Made by a program: the position numbers and the translations under genes. The notes below the pieces were generated by a model. That model was not told where the DNA came from. It did no database searches and saw only the letters and a program-made list of their open reading frames with translations. From Pampus argenteus (lineage: Eukaryota; Chordata; Actinopteri; Scombriformes; Stromateidae), in contig CM072871.1 in the NCBI GenBank assembly GCA_036937835.1, positions 7,731,501 through 7,795,500 on the forward strand: a stretch of DNA of 64,000 nucleotides, in the 5' to 3' direction. Of this stretch, positions 50,675-62,572 are shown one piece after another; the stretch's first letter is position 1; every line of letters starts with the position of its first letter.

Positions 50675-52476
50675 TAGGGTCACTCTGGCTATGATTACTA
50701 AGATAGATGATTCATGAGTATAAAAGTAGGAATTACAACTTTGACGTTCTAGTCTTTCAGGTCACCCACTCCTTTCTTTCACACTTTTCCTGTACTGTCT
50801 CAAACACTACTTCTGCTTTTAAACATTTATTCAGGTACTCCATTTGAGTTTGAATAAAACAAGAATCAATAGTGGCACGGACAGTAGTGACAAGTCACAG
50901 TGCTCCTTGGCTTTTCCTCACAAAACCAAAATCCCTGCAGATTTAAAATTCATTCACAGGTTAGTTTGTGAACAAACACCTGAGAAGAGCAGCCCACTCA
51001 GTGTCATGTTGTCAGACTGAAAGAATTCCCTGCGGGGCAGAAGTTTGATAAGAGGTCTTGTGGGAGATCAAGTATTTTCCTTTTTATTGAAGCTGAATGG
51101 GATACAGGGAGGGAAAGAGTAGAGACTTCCTCTGTCTCTCTGAATCTGAGACCAGCAGGGGTACATGAATTACCCAACACGGCTTCATACTGAAACGACA
51201 TATGAGACATATTTTCTATAGGACGATTAGGGACCAGACCATGTACAGAATGACCTATAGGAGTGTAGCCTGAATTTTAGACCTACACTGGACGGGCTGG
51301 AATAACCAGAAGCAGGTGTCACATTTAGTTGTGAAGGTTAAATTGTTCTCATCTTTATTCAATACAAATTATCTCAAACATATTACCCATTATATAAGTA
51401 ATATATATTTGAATGTAATGTTGACGTTAATGTTATTTTTATCTTTATTTTTATGAAGAGGTCAAATGCTTAAAATTAATACCGTATCACAATATTATTT
51501 AAAACCCTAAACCCAGAAATAACTCAAAATTGAATTTTATTCAATTAAGACTCAATTAAGGCCAGTCAGTGATCCAAATGGGTTGTTGCCCCATAAAGCT
51601 TTGGCATTTCTCACCTATCCATATGTCTATTATTGGCTCCTTTCTGTTCTGCTTTTAGCCCACTCAACTGTCTGATTGTTTTTAATGAATGAGCTTGGGC
51701 ACCACCTCAGACATAGCCATAACAACTACTGTTGCTAACCTGGCAACGTTGCTAGATTTAGAGACTCCTGTCGACATAATGTCTGCAGAGTAACCAGTGA
51801 CATATACTGAATGGCAACCACAAGAAACTCTGTGTTGATACTTTAAAGCATATTGGTATTGCTGCATTCAGACGCAATTGATTGGAAAAATAGCTGCAAT
51901 ACTGGCAGAGCAGAGGTCTGTGGTAGCTACTGTATAATTTACCTTGGAAGCAACAGTTTGAGCCTGAAACTCTCAGCTGGCAACTCTTAGAAAATATGTC
52001 TATAGCTTAAAATCTTAAAATTCTTCTTCAGGTTGATTGATGGAGAGACTCAGATTCATGACATTACCTGCATTAGGAAAAGATTTCAGTCAAATACTAT
52101 GAAATCATGATCAAAATATGATTGTATGACTGCTATTTGCACCCATTTTCTAATTCATTCACAGTATGTTATTTTCATGTTTTCCTCCTGGGACAATCGA
52201 ATTATACAAAGGACAATTAAAGCCACTGACTGGCTGAAAACTGAAGCACCTGAATCTTGCTTTTTCTAGACTTTTATTATCTTGTCCTTGAACAGTAAAA
52301 CCAATGCTGTCCTTGTCACGTCTTTTTTTTTTTTTCTCCATTTGGCCGTGGTTCAGTCATGGACTGTGGAAAACATATGGACACTTGCTGACTCCAGGTG
52401 CCCTGAGGCTTGTGGACAAGTTTATGGACCTGCGATATCCAGCAGGGAAAAGCCACGCATGAGCCAGAGTTCATCA

Positions 52477-52565
52477 GTCCCTGGTGTTATGTCACCAGGG
52501 ACATAACACCTCACTAAAAAATATTATTTTTAGTGAGATGCAACGGCTCAACAGTTGCATCTCAC
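52477..52565. repeat. Chain of overlapping perfect inverted repeats (four hairpins)
   Basis: Four perfect stems lie in 89 bp. Stem 1: GTCCCTGGTG (52477-52486) with CACCAGGGAC (52493-52502). Stem 2: GGTGTTATGTC (52483-52493) with GACATAACACC (52500-52510). Stem 3: CTCACTAAAAA (52510-52520) with TTTTTAGTGAG (52527-52537). Stem 4: GTGAGATGCAAC (52533-52544) with GTTGCATCTCAC (52554-52565). Loops are 6, 6, 6 and 9 nt. Adjacent stems share bases: 1 with 2 and 3 with 4 are mutually exclusive, and 2 and 3 share only base 52510. It lies in intron 2 in otherwise ordinary sequence. Confidence 0.9.
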
Positions 52566-54131
52566 ACTGCCTCCAGCTATAGTACATATGCATAATGGAC
52601 ATTATATAAACTCAGTGCAGTGGCAGCAGCTTTCTATAAAACCCATTTAGTATTCTGCAGATATACTGCAGTCTTCAAAAGACGCCATTTATAAGCTCAT
52701 ATGGTGGATGTCAGGTGGAGAATGGATATGATGGTTGAGGTGAAGATTTTTCCCCTCCCTCAGCAGCTCTTTGCAGGCTGGTCACATGCCTCCTCTCATC
52801 TTATTCGTTCTGGCACAATCCCAGTCGGGGTCCTCCTTTCTGTCTCACCGACAAACACGCGCACACACACAACACACACACAAAGGTTGAAGACATGGAA
52901 ATGTTGAAGACGTATGCATATGATATATGCGCACTAACACAGAAAGAGGTGAGGACATGCTGTGGCATTTAAGCTCTGGCTGTGTCTTAGAGGACATGCT
53001 CTAATATTCTCCATCCCTCCACCCTTCTTTCTCTTCCGCTGCTCCCTCTCGCTCTCATTCTGTCTCTGCCACAAGCCATTTTCTGCCACCTCTTAATGCT
53101 CCTCATGTCCCATGGGGTGGGCTCTCTGTAATATTCTCTCATCCTTCCATCTCCTGTCATCATCACCTCTTTTTTTTTGCCCTCTCTCCTTCTGTCTTTT
53201 TTATTTTGTCCCTTCAGTATCCTCTCCGAACATTCAAGGTCACAGTCACACTGTTGGTCTCTTGGGATGGCTGCCATTAGAAACAGGATGCAGCAAAGGA
53301 AGGGTGATATGCCCTTCTAGTATCTAGGGCATACCGTACATCCTCAAAGTGCCCATAAGTCCACCTCTATTCAGATGGTTTAAATTGACGCCTCTCACAG
53401 CACACAGGTAGCAACAAAAAGAGAAAAAACAACCTCTTTTCATGAATTAATGATGCCAGAGAGAAACTTTTAGAGGAGATTTTTCAGACAGGTTGTCCTG
53501 TCCGTCTGTAACGGATCCCCACAGGCCTCCTCTTCATCTCCTACTGACAGATGCTCATTTTAGGAGCTGTCATCCTGTCAGACCTAAGAGGCTTTCCTTC
53601 ATACCAACCCTGTCCACACCCCCGTCAATCACTGTTTCTGTTGCCTAGGTACAACAAAATGTGGGCATCTGTGTCATTGAGGCCACTCAGGTTAAATGAA
53701 GCCAATTCCAAGGGTGCAGCATCAGTGATCACCTTTTGATTTATGAGATTGCATTTCCTTCCAGAGATTAAAAAAATACATTGTGGGAACCTGTCAGTTT
53801 ATTCTTTATTTTTATTGTGTGGATTATATAAGATTAAATAATGCACCGTGTTTGTTTGATGGAAAGCGTTCTTTATCAGTCTGTCTGGTGGGATAACATA
53901 AACCATGCAGACTAGCACATTAACCATGGCTGTCTGCACTCTTCTCCAGGTTTGCTTGCTGTGGTTTGTGGGTTCGCACCTGTCCTGAGGTGCCGCAGTT
54001 AATTTTGAACAGACCCAACACTCGGCATGCAAGTGTTGCATTTCACGCCATGTTTGTATTTTCATGTAGAATCACCTTTCCAGTTCTGCAAAGTAAATAA
54101 AAGGTTTCAAGCTTTGCTATAGACAAACAAA

Positions 54132-54178
54132 ATGTTGAAAGTTGCTTTTTTTTTTTTTTTTTTTCAACTTTTCAACAT
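54132..54178. repeat. Inverted repeat around a poly(T) run
   Basis: ATGTTGAAAGTTG (54132-54144) is followed by C, 19 T (54146-54164), then CAACTTTTCAACAT (54165-54178). The arms are reverse complements except for one extra T in the right arm. The product is a hairpin with a T-rich loop. Confidence 0.85.
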
Positions 54179-57100
54179 CTCAGTCTGTGCGACATAATTT
54201 TTCAGATGTTTCCAACACACCATCTCAAACGATTCTTGTCTTGCCGGCTTCCTTCCAGGTAAATCAATCACTCATGTCTTTAGAGAGGAAAGTCTTTTTG
54301 TAAGATGCCGCCTGCCATGGTCGTCACGGCTGACAGGAGCAGGAAGAAAACGGCAAGAAATTCCTAAAGTTGTTGGAGTGTGGCGATGTAAAGAGAGCAG
54401 GATGTGGTTCCTGCAGTGCTCAGAGCAATCATTAGTCGTGGTATCCGCAACAGCATTGACAGTGAAAATCAGTAATTTCACTAATCACTCTATTGTCTGC
54501 CAGGTTTTCTAGGGTTTTAACTCGAGATGATTTGACTTTTCCATATCACAGTACCTATAACTAAAGAAGAAACAAATACCTGTAAGAAATTACAAATATC
54601 TTGCCGTTTTGTTTTTGTTCCTAATAGATACACGCTGTATAGGTGCGTTTCAGTGCGAAGCATAGCCAATAACTGCAAGATGAATAGTGAGAAATAGATG
54701 TTTTTCGAAAATGGAAATAAATAGACCATCCTGTCATACGGGTGGAGCTGCGGATGAATGATACATGTGAGCCTTGAAGGACAGGTTGGTGTCCTTCTAC
54801 CGAGCCTCTATTCACCTGGTCTTTACCTCAGAGACAGGCACAGTGTGACCTTGGGCGGTAACACAAAAGGAGCTGGCTGCAGAATGGGAGGGGAGGAGAC
54901 GATAAGACGAAAAGAGAGGCAGGGCTATGTTGCAGTGTGTGTCAGCTAAAGCCTATATTCTCTCATCTACTCTACTCGGTTATCTTCTAAAGAAAAATAG
55001 AGTTAATAGATAAGATGTATTCGGACTACACTTTACTGAGGTGGTGTTAGACATTTCATGACTGGAAAGTAGCACATCTAATACTTCATCTTCATCTCAT
55101 TTTTGCTCTCATTTTTCAGTCTTCATAATTAGCCTTCTAAAATTGACCCTTGATTTTTCTCTGGATTTGTATGATGAAAACATCTCAGACACACACCAGT
55201 TCATAACTTGGTTAGGTTTCAGCTTGTATCCTGCCTGTTTTTGTACTGTTGTTTGAATCTGCTTCTTTCATAATTCATGAATTGTAAATTTGAAGTCTGG
55301 ATATAATTGTCTTTACAGTCAAATATAAGATGTTATTGTATTCTTGTTTGTCTATTGTATAGATTGTATAGACAATAATAGTTAATAATTTGGATTACAC
55401 ATTTAATATGGAGAGTGAAACTGTAATGAAATGGGTAATTAGCATTTGACAGTCTGAAGTGGACTTTCCAGCTTCAGACTATGTCTTCAGTCAGGGCTGC
55501 ATAACTGATTCGTGATATTGCCTTAAATTTAAAACCTTAAAATGTTTCTTTCCTGCTTATTTCACATAAATTTCTTTCATCTTGGACCCAATCAGAAATA
55601 CAGTATTGACACAAAAAATTCATATATCTATATTCTTATGGCCTCTTTTTTATTATTAATCACAATTGACCAAGCTGTCCATGTTTGGCAGTCCTTGTCA
55701 AACCGGTAAGAAAGCTTGGCTATGAATTGGTATGCTTGTGGTAGCGTACATCTGTTGCGGGAACCAGTAGTGCAGGTTGAATTATGCAGTGTGTGACTAG
55801 AATACAGTATTTGTTGCTTACAGAATGTCAGATCATACCTACACCTGCGAAGCTCTCTGGAGAGCCCCCTGCCATTCGAGGCTGGGGGAAAGGGGAGAGA
55901 TCACATTGTATGTATGGATGTACGTCATTAAAGTTTAATGGTAGTTTCATTTGTTGACATTCCTCTAGTGAGAGTCTTCTCACTCACCATGCGCAGTGAC
56001 ATGTGATTCAGTTCCCCTGTCTAAACCTTTATTGACACTAGAGCCATGTCTGATAATGTAGATCGTATTTGTTATAAAAGCAACGGATGCACAATGTTTG
56101 CTCTGCAGTGCAAACATTGTGACAATTTAATGAGCGAGTTGACACTACAGAGCTGCATCTGTCTTCTGTTTCAATTATGTGGCTTAATCTGAGAGAATCT
56201 GTATCGCATATAAATGAATATTTCCTGACTGCTGCTCTTGTCATTTGTGTGAAACCTGTTTATGAAAGACAGATGTGTATGTTAAAGGATTAAAGCCACA
56301 GGAAAACAGAAACAGTACACTTGTTTAACTAGAGATTTTCTCCTTTTCTCTGAAATCCTCCGTGGCTGCGGCATCAATCAATCAGATATTTTGGAGCTCT
56401 TCTTTCTAGCTACCCATCGAGGCCAGGCCGGATTAATTAACAAGTTAATCCCGATGCCACACAGTATTGATAGGCATTCTTGACTTCCCAGCAAGGATTC
56501 CCACTCATGCAATCTTGGGAAAACTGATTAAAATTCTTAGAAAATAATTCTTTGAGTATTTGACAGAAAGAGAAAGAGAAATATTCTAGTTGAGATTTTC
56601 TCACTTAACTACACTACCCGTGAGGATGTATGTTTTTCTGCCTTTGATGTCGACCTCTAGAAGCTCTGTAACAATAGCATGCTAATCAGCTCACAATTGA
56701 GCTGCCTCATTAGCCCCAGGCTTCGGATTTTATTAATAGTTTGTACAAGTTTTTTATTTAATAAATAAACTAAAATAGCTTCAGACAAAAACTTCCAACT
56801 TTCTTCCACATGGTGTGAGACCAAGGTTTTATTGGAAATTATATAAACAGTGGGGGTCCTTGAGACTGGGCTTAATTGATTTTAAATCTGAGGGTAGTTT
56901 AGATGAATTATAGAATGGACAAAAAATGATTTCAAAACTTTTCATTGGTAGATGGTTTTCCTACATAGAACTGTATCTACAACACGGGAGGATATTTCAC
57001 CTAGCATGACTTTACTACATAGAGTGTGCAGGGAGAATCTCTATCTCAAGATTTTGCAAAACCAAGGTTGTATTCACTCATCTATCAACATTTAAATATC

Positions 57101-59788
57101 TAATTTGGAGTCATAATTACTATGCCTGCTAACTGCCACTTGAACATAAACAAATGCAATTTTTTTCGGAATGAATAAATCAACTGGTGCTGTTGTTTTT
57201 TATTTGGAAGATGGTGTTTTTTTGTTTTGTTTTCCAACATGATGAAATACGTTTTTCATGTATTTAATTCACTGGAATTTGCCAAAAAACAAGATCCGCG
57301 GTATTCATGTTTTTCCAGTTCTGAGGTGTAGGTACAGAGAGAGACTTTGAAATGAGAGAGACTTTTGACCTGGATAGTTGGTCTTAATGTGAAGTGATTA
57401 TTCTGTATGTTTTCAGCCCACATCACCTGCCTGTGAGTCCCTGTCACAGGGTGCACTTAAGGCAGGCTCCCTGTTGGAGGAGGAAGTCTTATGTGAAGTT
57501 TTCGCTCAGTTTTAGGGCACTTAAATTCATTGCTTCCACTGGCAAGCCCTTGAAATTCTCTAGACTGCCAGATCAACTGAGAGCCTTGGACTCGCGCGTG
57601 TGTTTATGCATGCAAGTTAGTGTTATTATGTGTTTACAGTTCTGCTGGTATCATATGAGTGCTGCCACCTTTAGCCTGCTTGCAATGTTGGAACCTGAAA
57701 CCTGCACGCATACACACGGTTTAACTCTGCTCCCTTTTACACTTCCTGTCTTTCAGTGTGCCTGCTAAAGTGCACCTTGGAAAACATCTGACATATTTAG
57801 CTTAGCACGTTTAAATATAGAAATGAAAACCTACACAGCCATTAAGGAGAAAACATAGACATCATCTTTGAATGCTGGTCCTCTGTCATGATGCCAACAT
57901 GTCCCAGTCCCATGCTGTATCATCACATGTTAATCAAGCAATTAAAAAACTAATTTGCAATTACTACAGGGGTATTTTTTTTTTGTTAATTTCTCAATTT
58001 CTTTTGTAGGCAAAGGGAATACCCCTCTGCCATCACTGTTCCTGTAGGTTTCCCCTGCATGTTACGTTACATTGGTCCTGATTTGCAGTGGCGGTTGCTC
58101 GGTTGGTTGTCTTTGGTAGATTGTGGGTTTGAGGTTGCCAGTTAGCCTTCAAGAGAGAGAGGGAGAAAGGGGGTGGGGTAAAGGGCTTTCACAGCTGAAT
58201 AACTGGGTCAGTTTAACATGATGACGCTTCTTATCTCCTCAACTCATTGCTGGAGCTTCACTGTTCACTGTTCAGTTTTTCAGATACCAACCACTGACTG
58301 CTCAGTCATACTTCTCCCTCTCTCTGCCCCTTACTCCAGCGCCCTCTTTCTCTCTTTCTCAACCCCATGTGATCCTCTTACTTTGACAAAGAGTGGAGGC
58401 ACAAATTAGCTTCAAGGAGACGTCGGTGTACTATGTGCATCTATATGTACTGTGTGAGCTTCTGCAACATTAACATCAACTGCCATTGTCTGTAAAAGGG
58501 GGTTTCTCACTTTGGTTTTGATGTTCACCTTGCACCTGCAACTCACTACAAGCATACTGTGCCATCTTGTGGAAAGGCCCGTATTTTAATTCCTGTATAG
58601 AAAGCACACCAGGTTCTGGATGATATAATTTCCTTCCAGTCAATCACTTCTTTTCCTAATCAGTCCAATGAAGTGCCTTTTATTCAAAAAGACAGGCGTT
58701 ATCATGTTTCAGCTTGCTCTCCGTCTCCTTTGTGTGGAGCATCATTAAAGTCTTTGGCTTGTAAGGTTATTCCGGCCCTGGACGTCTCGGTGCCCAGGAT
58801 CACCATCGTCCTCCATTCAAGCGGCAAACCATTAAAAATGCAGTGGAATGGGGGGGTTTACTTAGTACCTCAACCACAATGCATTGGATCAATCCAAAGG
58901 GCCATCACATGAAAGTAATCAAGCTCCTATCATCAATAATGAATGGCGCTATAAGCCACAACGATGGGCTTCTATTGTGAGATCATTGAATAGGAGAAAG
59001 GAGGAACTATTGTGCATCGCTACGCTGGTCAGCTGTTGAGAAGATTATGATTGCAATGATAACAGTGGTAGTGATGATGATGATGATGGTGATGTGGACG
59101 TGTTTGCAAGTGCAGTTTACTGAATGCTTTGTATTGTGTTTTTTCGGACAAACTGATTCAAACTTTATTACTATTATTATTATTATTATTTTAACAAAAC
59201 TATGTTTTTTAGAGTCTCTACAAGATTAATAATCTTAAAATGCTGGCCACTGGTATTTGCTGCTAGTACTGCATGTCCCCTTACTTGACTTTACCTTACC
59301 AATATATAGTCACTGAAACATTATACAGACAACAGTTCAGCTGGGTCACAATCTCACACAATGCAAGCATTGACTCAGCATAGTAGGAAGTGAGGAATAC
59401 ATGTCAACACTTGATAACTGTGGACCTCTCTAAGCATTTCCTCTCAACACTCCCTACACATAGTGTCACTGCTATTCTGTACCGTTAGACTTACAAGTGT
59501 GTGTGTCCTTTCTTTGCTTCCTATGATTGTGCTGGCTTGACTTTACACTGCTGGTGTTCAATAGGCTGTATTTGCTGACATGATGGAGAGCATTCATTAT
59601 TCACCGCATGCTTTTTGAAAATGTCCACCGCTCTGCAACCTGCAGAAAGCAAGTATCTGTTTAATTACAGATTCTGTAAATAATGTTGTCTATTGTGCTG
59701 GCTTTGTCTGACTTTGCAGCTCTATGAGAAGTCTCTTTTGTATGAAATTAATTGTTTTTTTCTTCTATTTTGTTCTGTCTCTCTTTAG

Positions 59789-59850
59789 GTGGTGTTAGTC
59801 TTTGCACTCAGCATCGGGGCCCTTGGAATATACTTTATAGATTCCTCAGA
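59789..59850 (+). CDS. kcnma1: BK channel alpha subunit, exon 3 (S1 helix)
   Basis: The acceptor is a pyrimidine tract ending ctctttag, and the exon is followed by consensus donor gtaagt at 59851. It is 62 nt: 20 codons, VVLVFALSIGALGIYFIDSS, plus GA of a split codon (phase 2), which would give Asp or Glu with the next exon. It continues in frame from LTGRVL of exon 2. This is the core of S1, the first helix of the voltage-sensor domain, and its extracellular end. Compared with vertebrate Slo1 as I remember it (GALVIYFIDSS), the residue after GAL is Gly (codon GGA, 59825-59827) and not Val, a one-base difference from GTA. The remaining exons (S2 onward, pore, RCK domains) lie downstream of the window. 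Confidence 0.95.
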
Positions 59851-61600
59851 GTAAGTATAAATTTCACTACTTATTTCTTTGATCGTTTGACATTCAATAC
59901 ATACTATACTGGTAAAAGTGAACTTTATTTGCGTATACAATGACTTACTATATCTGAATGATAGGTGCACATTCTCCATACACTCTCTGAAATGCAAACG
60001 CACATATTCACACCCCTACAAGCAGTGATGAACGCACACAGACACACACACATCTGCATCTGAGGATTTGTCAATGGGAGGCCTGTCAGTTTCCATGGCA
60101 ACAGAGACAGGCAGATACTGTATGTGTTAGGGATCTTGTTCTATGTGTGAGTAAGTGAGTGTGCGTATTGTCAGTTTGTGCGCATCTCCAGCTGGCAGTC
60201 ACCCAGAGACAGATTGCAGGCCTGGCATCTGTCCAGTGGATATCGGACAGATAACTGCAGCCACTTTCACACCATCCAGGTCCAAATTGTACCTTTTAAC
60301 AGGGTTTGGAATTATATAATGTATATTATCTGGTGAAAATGAACACACTTTTCTTGCAAGGAACAATATGATATATATTACAAGCTAATTTAATTTAAGG
60401 TGCTATTTTATTTTGCGTTGTATGACTTCACACACCTCAATGGCAGTTCTGCACCTCACCACTTCTGCAGCAGATCCGATCTTGAGTGGTCCCTGCATTT
60501 TCAAAGTACCGTGGTTTCAAGCGAAATCAAAGCAAAAGAAGTGATTATATAGCTTCCAATTAAGTAGAATTTTGCCTCGGGCAATAAAATAACCAAAATG
60601 TGTTGTCATGCACTGCACGTACACTAACTCTGTGTGTGTTTGAGTGAACTTCCTTTCAGGCACCATTGGTTATTTAAAATAAAACCTTAAATATTTACTG
60701 TTGTACCTGTGGTTATGAAATGTTGGGACTGTAACATTTTGACCATGATATGGTACATTTTTCATTATATTCCTTCTCTCTGTTGGCTGTTGCAGCATGT
60801 TATCTTTGAGTAATGGCTACCATCCTTTAGTTTGTTGTCACTTTATACAGTATCTGTGAACCTCAGAATGAAAACCTTTACTTCACATCTTCTGTGTATC
60901 TTTATATATCCATCCTTCGCCCTCTGGCACATCTTGAACAGAAATAGAGCTTGAGAGACAAATTTGATACAAGTTCTATAATCTTCCTTAATATTTATAT
61001 GATGAATAGGGACACAAATTAACTTTCTAAATCAGTCATGGATAATCAATGAATCATTTAATAGTTGTAGAAATTACAGCCTGAGAGAAATTATGGGATG
61101 CAAGTAACAGGTCGCTATTGCAGTTTGGGTTAATCATTATTAAACCTCCAATATCCATCAAGGGTAACAATGACTTTCACCATGCTATTACAATGTTTCT
61201 GATAGTGATGCAAAAATCACAAGTTACCTGTACCAAATTGTACTACATCCTGTACATATATATTTTACATATTCTAACTGACATTTCAGCACTGACAGAT
61301 ATGCAAATACTGATAAACAAAACAAATAAACAGATAAACAAAAAGTGAACAAAAGAGGACCCTACAGGGTCAAAAAGGGAGATGAATTGTGCAAATGTAG
61401 TTTCTCATACTGTAATAGTTACTATTTATTTTTTGTTTGTTGTAGTGCGTTTTTAGTGTATTGCTATGTTAGTTGGCTTCCAGGGTCATTGACCTGTTTA
61501 TCTATCACCAAAATGCCCTCCCACCACCCCTTGGTCTCTACCCTCATCATTGTGATTAGCTCAAGCTTGTGCACGTCCTCTCAGGGGGACCACTGATCAA

Positions 61601-61627
61601 CCCAGAGCAGGTTCACCTGACTCTGGG
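61601..61627. repeat. Compact inverted repeat with one bulge
   Basis: CCCAGAG-CAGGT (61601-61612) pairs with ACCTG-(A)-CTCTGGG (61615-61627): 12 pairs, a single bulged A at 61620, and a two-base centre (TC). Confidence 0.75.
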
Positions 61628-62546
61628 GGTTTGACATCCTAAACAGGGTTGTGGCAGGCTTGTGTTACAGCCATACTTTCACTGCAACAGCCTCTCCCAT
61701 TGTTACATGTCATAGAGCTGACCTGACGGTAAATCTCTCTTAATTGTCTATTGAGAACGCTCTATATCAATCTATAGCAATCTATTTGACATAATATCTA
61801 ATGGTCCAACGATGTCTGGAGATGCGTAATATGGCCCACCAAGGACAAATGGTTTCTAATTATCACTGTGAGTAAGACATGTCACAAGTAAACAGCGCTA
61901 TAGTCTGGGAATAGAGCACAGGGTTGGATGCCAAATTTATCTTATACTTCAAAGTTCTGCATTGAAGTATAAGAATACTCGCAAACAAGGACACAAATAT
62001 TGCCATGCACTCCTCTTCTGATTATCATCTTGTGTGATTGGTTGCATGTGCCGACATGTGTGAAGGAGGAGAGGCATACACTACATGAATAAATGATTTG
62101 ACTCGCATTCATACCCCCTGCTCAAATGCTAAAAATGCTCTACAAATGACCTTCTCCCCATTTACCTTCCTTGCCACTAAATGTTAATGACTGAGAAAAT
62201 CGATGAGAACAGATTTATAGGTCACCCTTTTAATGGTAGTAATTACTCTACCAAATACTAAAGGCCTTATGTTACAGAGTTATGAACTGTTCAGGCTCTA
62301 TGGTTTGCTTTCTCTTCTCTTCCAAATTGCCATTGTTGTCTATCGGATGAAGTGAACTTCATTCTGAAATTGTCTGTGAAAAAGGCAACGGTAATGGGAT
62401 AGATTATGGTTGAGTCCCTGTGGTAACAGTGAAAAGAGACATGTGGTAGATTAAATGCATGTGGGATGGACCTCGGGAGGCTGGAACTGCACGATGGGCT
62501 TTTATGTCTACTTCAGTGAAGCAGGGTGTAGTCCCTTGGGGCAGGA

Positions 62547-62572
62547 ACACACACACACATACACACACACAC
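62547..62572. repeat. Interrupted (AC)n microsatellite
   Basis: Two AC runs separated by one AT step. Confidence 0.9.

Larger units (their letters stand above)
37768..59788 (+). other. kcnma1: kcnma1 intron 2 (about 22 kb)
   Basis: Donor gtaagt at 37768; the acceptor tract ends ctctttag at 59788. No exon is seen inside. Contents: a possible old transposon remnant starting near 38417 (AAGGCTGTCCCC), unsupported beyond that phrase; a microsatellite-rich block 39400-42470 with (GT)n and (CA)n arrays; (GCCACT)-type short repeats near 45556; T run at 47031; perfect CTCCT array at 47717; palindromic RFX-like site at 48191; 10-bp tandem repeat at 50645; hairpin chain at 52477; poly(T) hairpin at 54132; GATGAT and ATT short repeats near 59073 and 59168. 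The longest open frame (46485-46985, +) resembles no protein I know and lacks supporting splice or start context. Confidence 0.9.
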
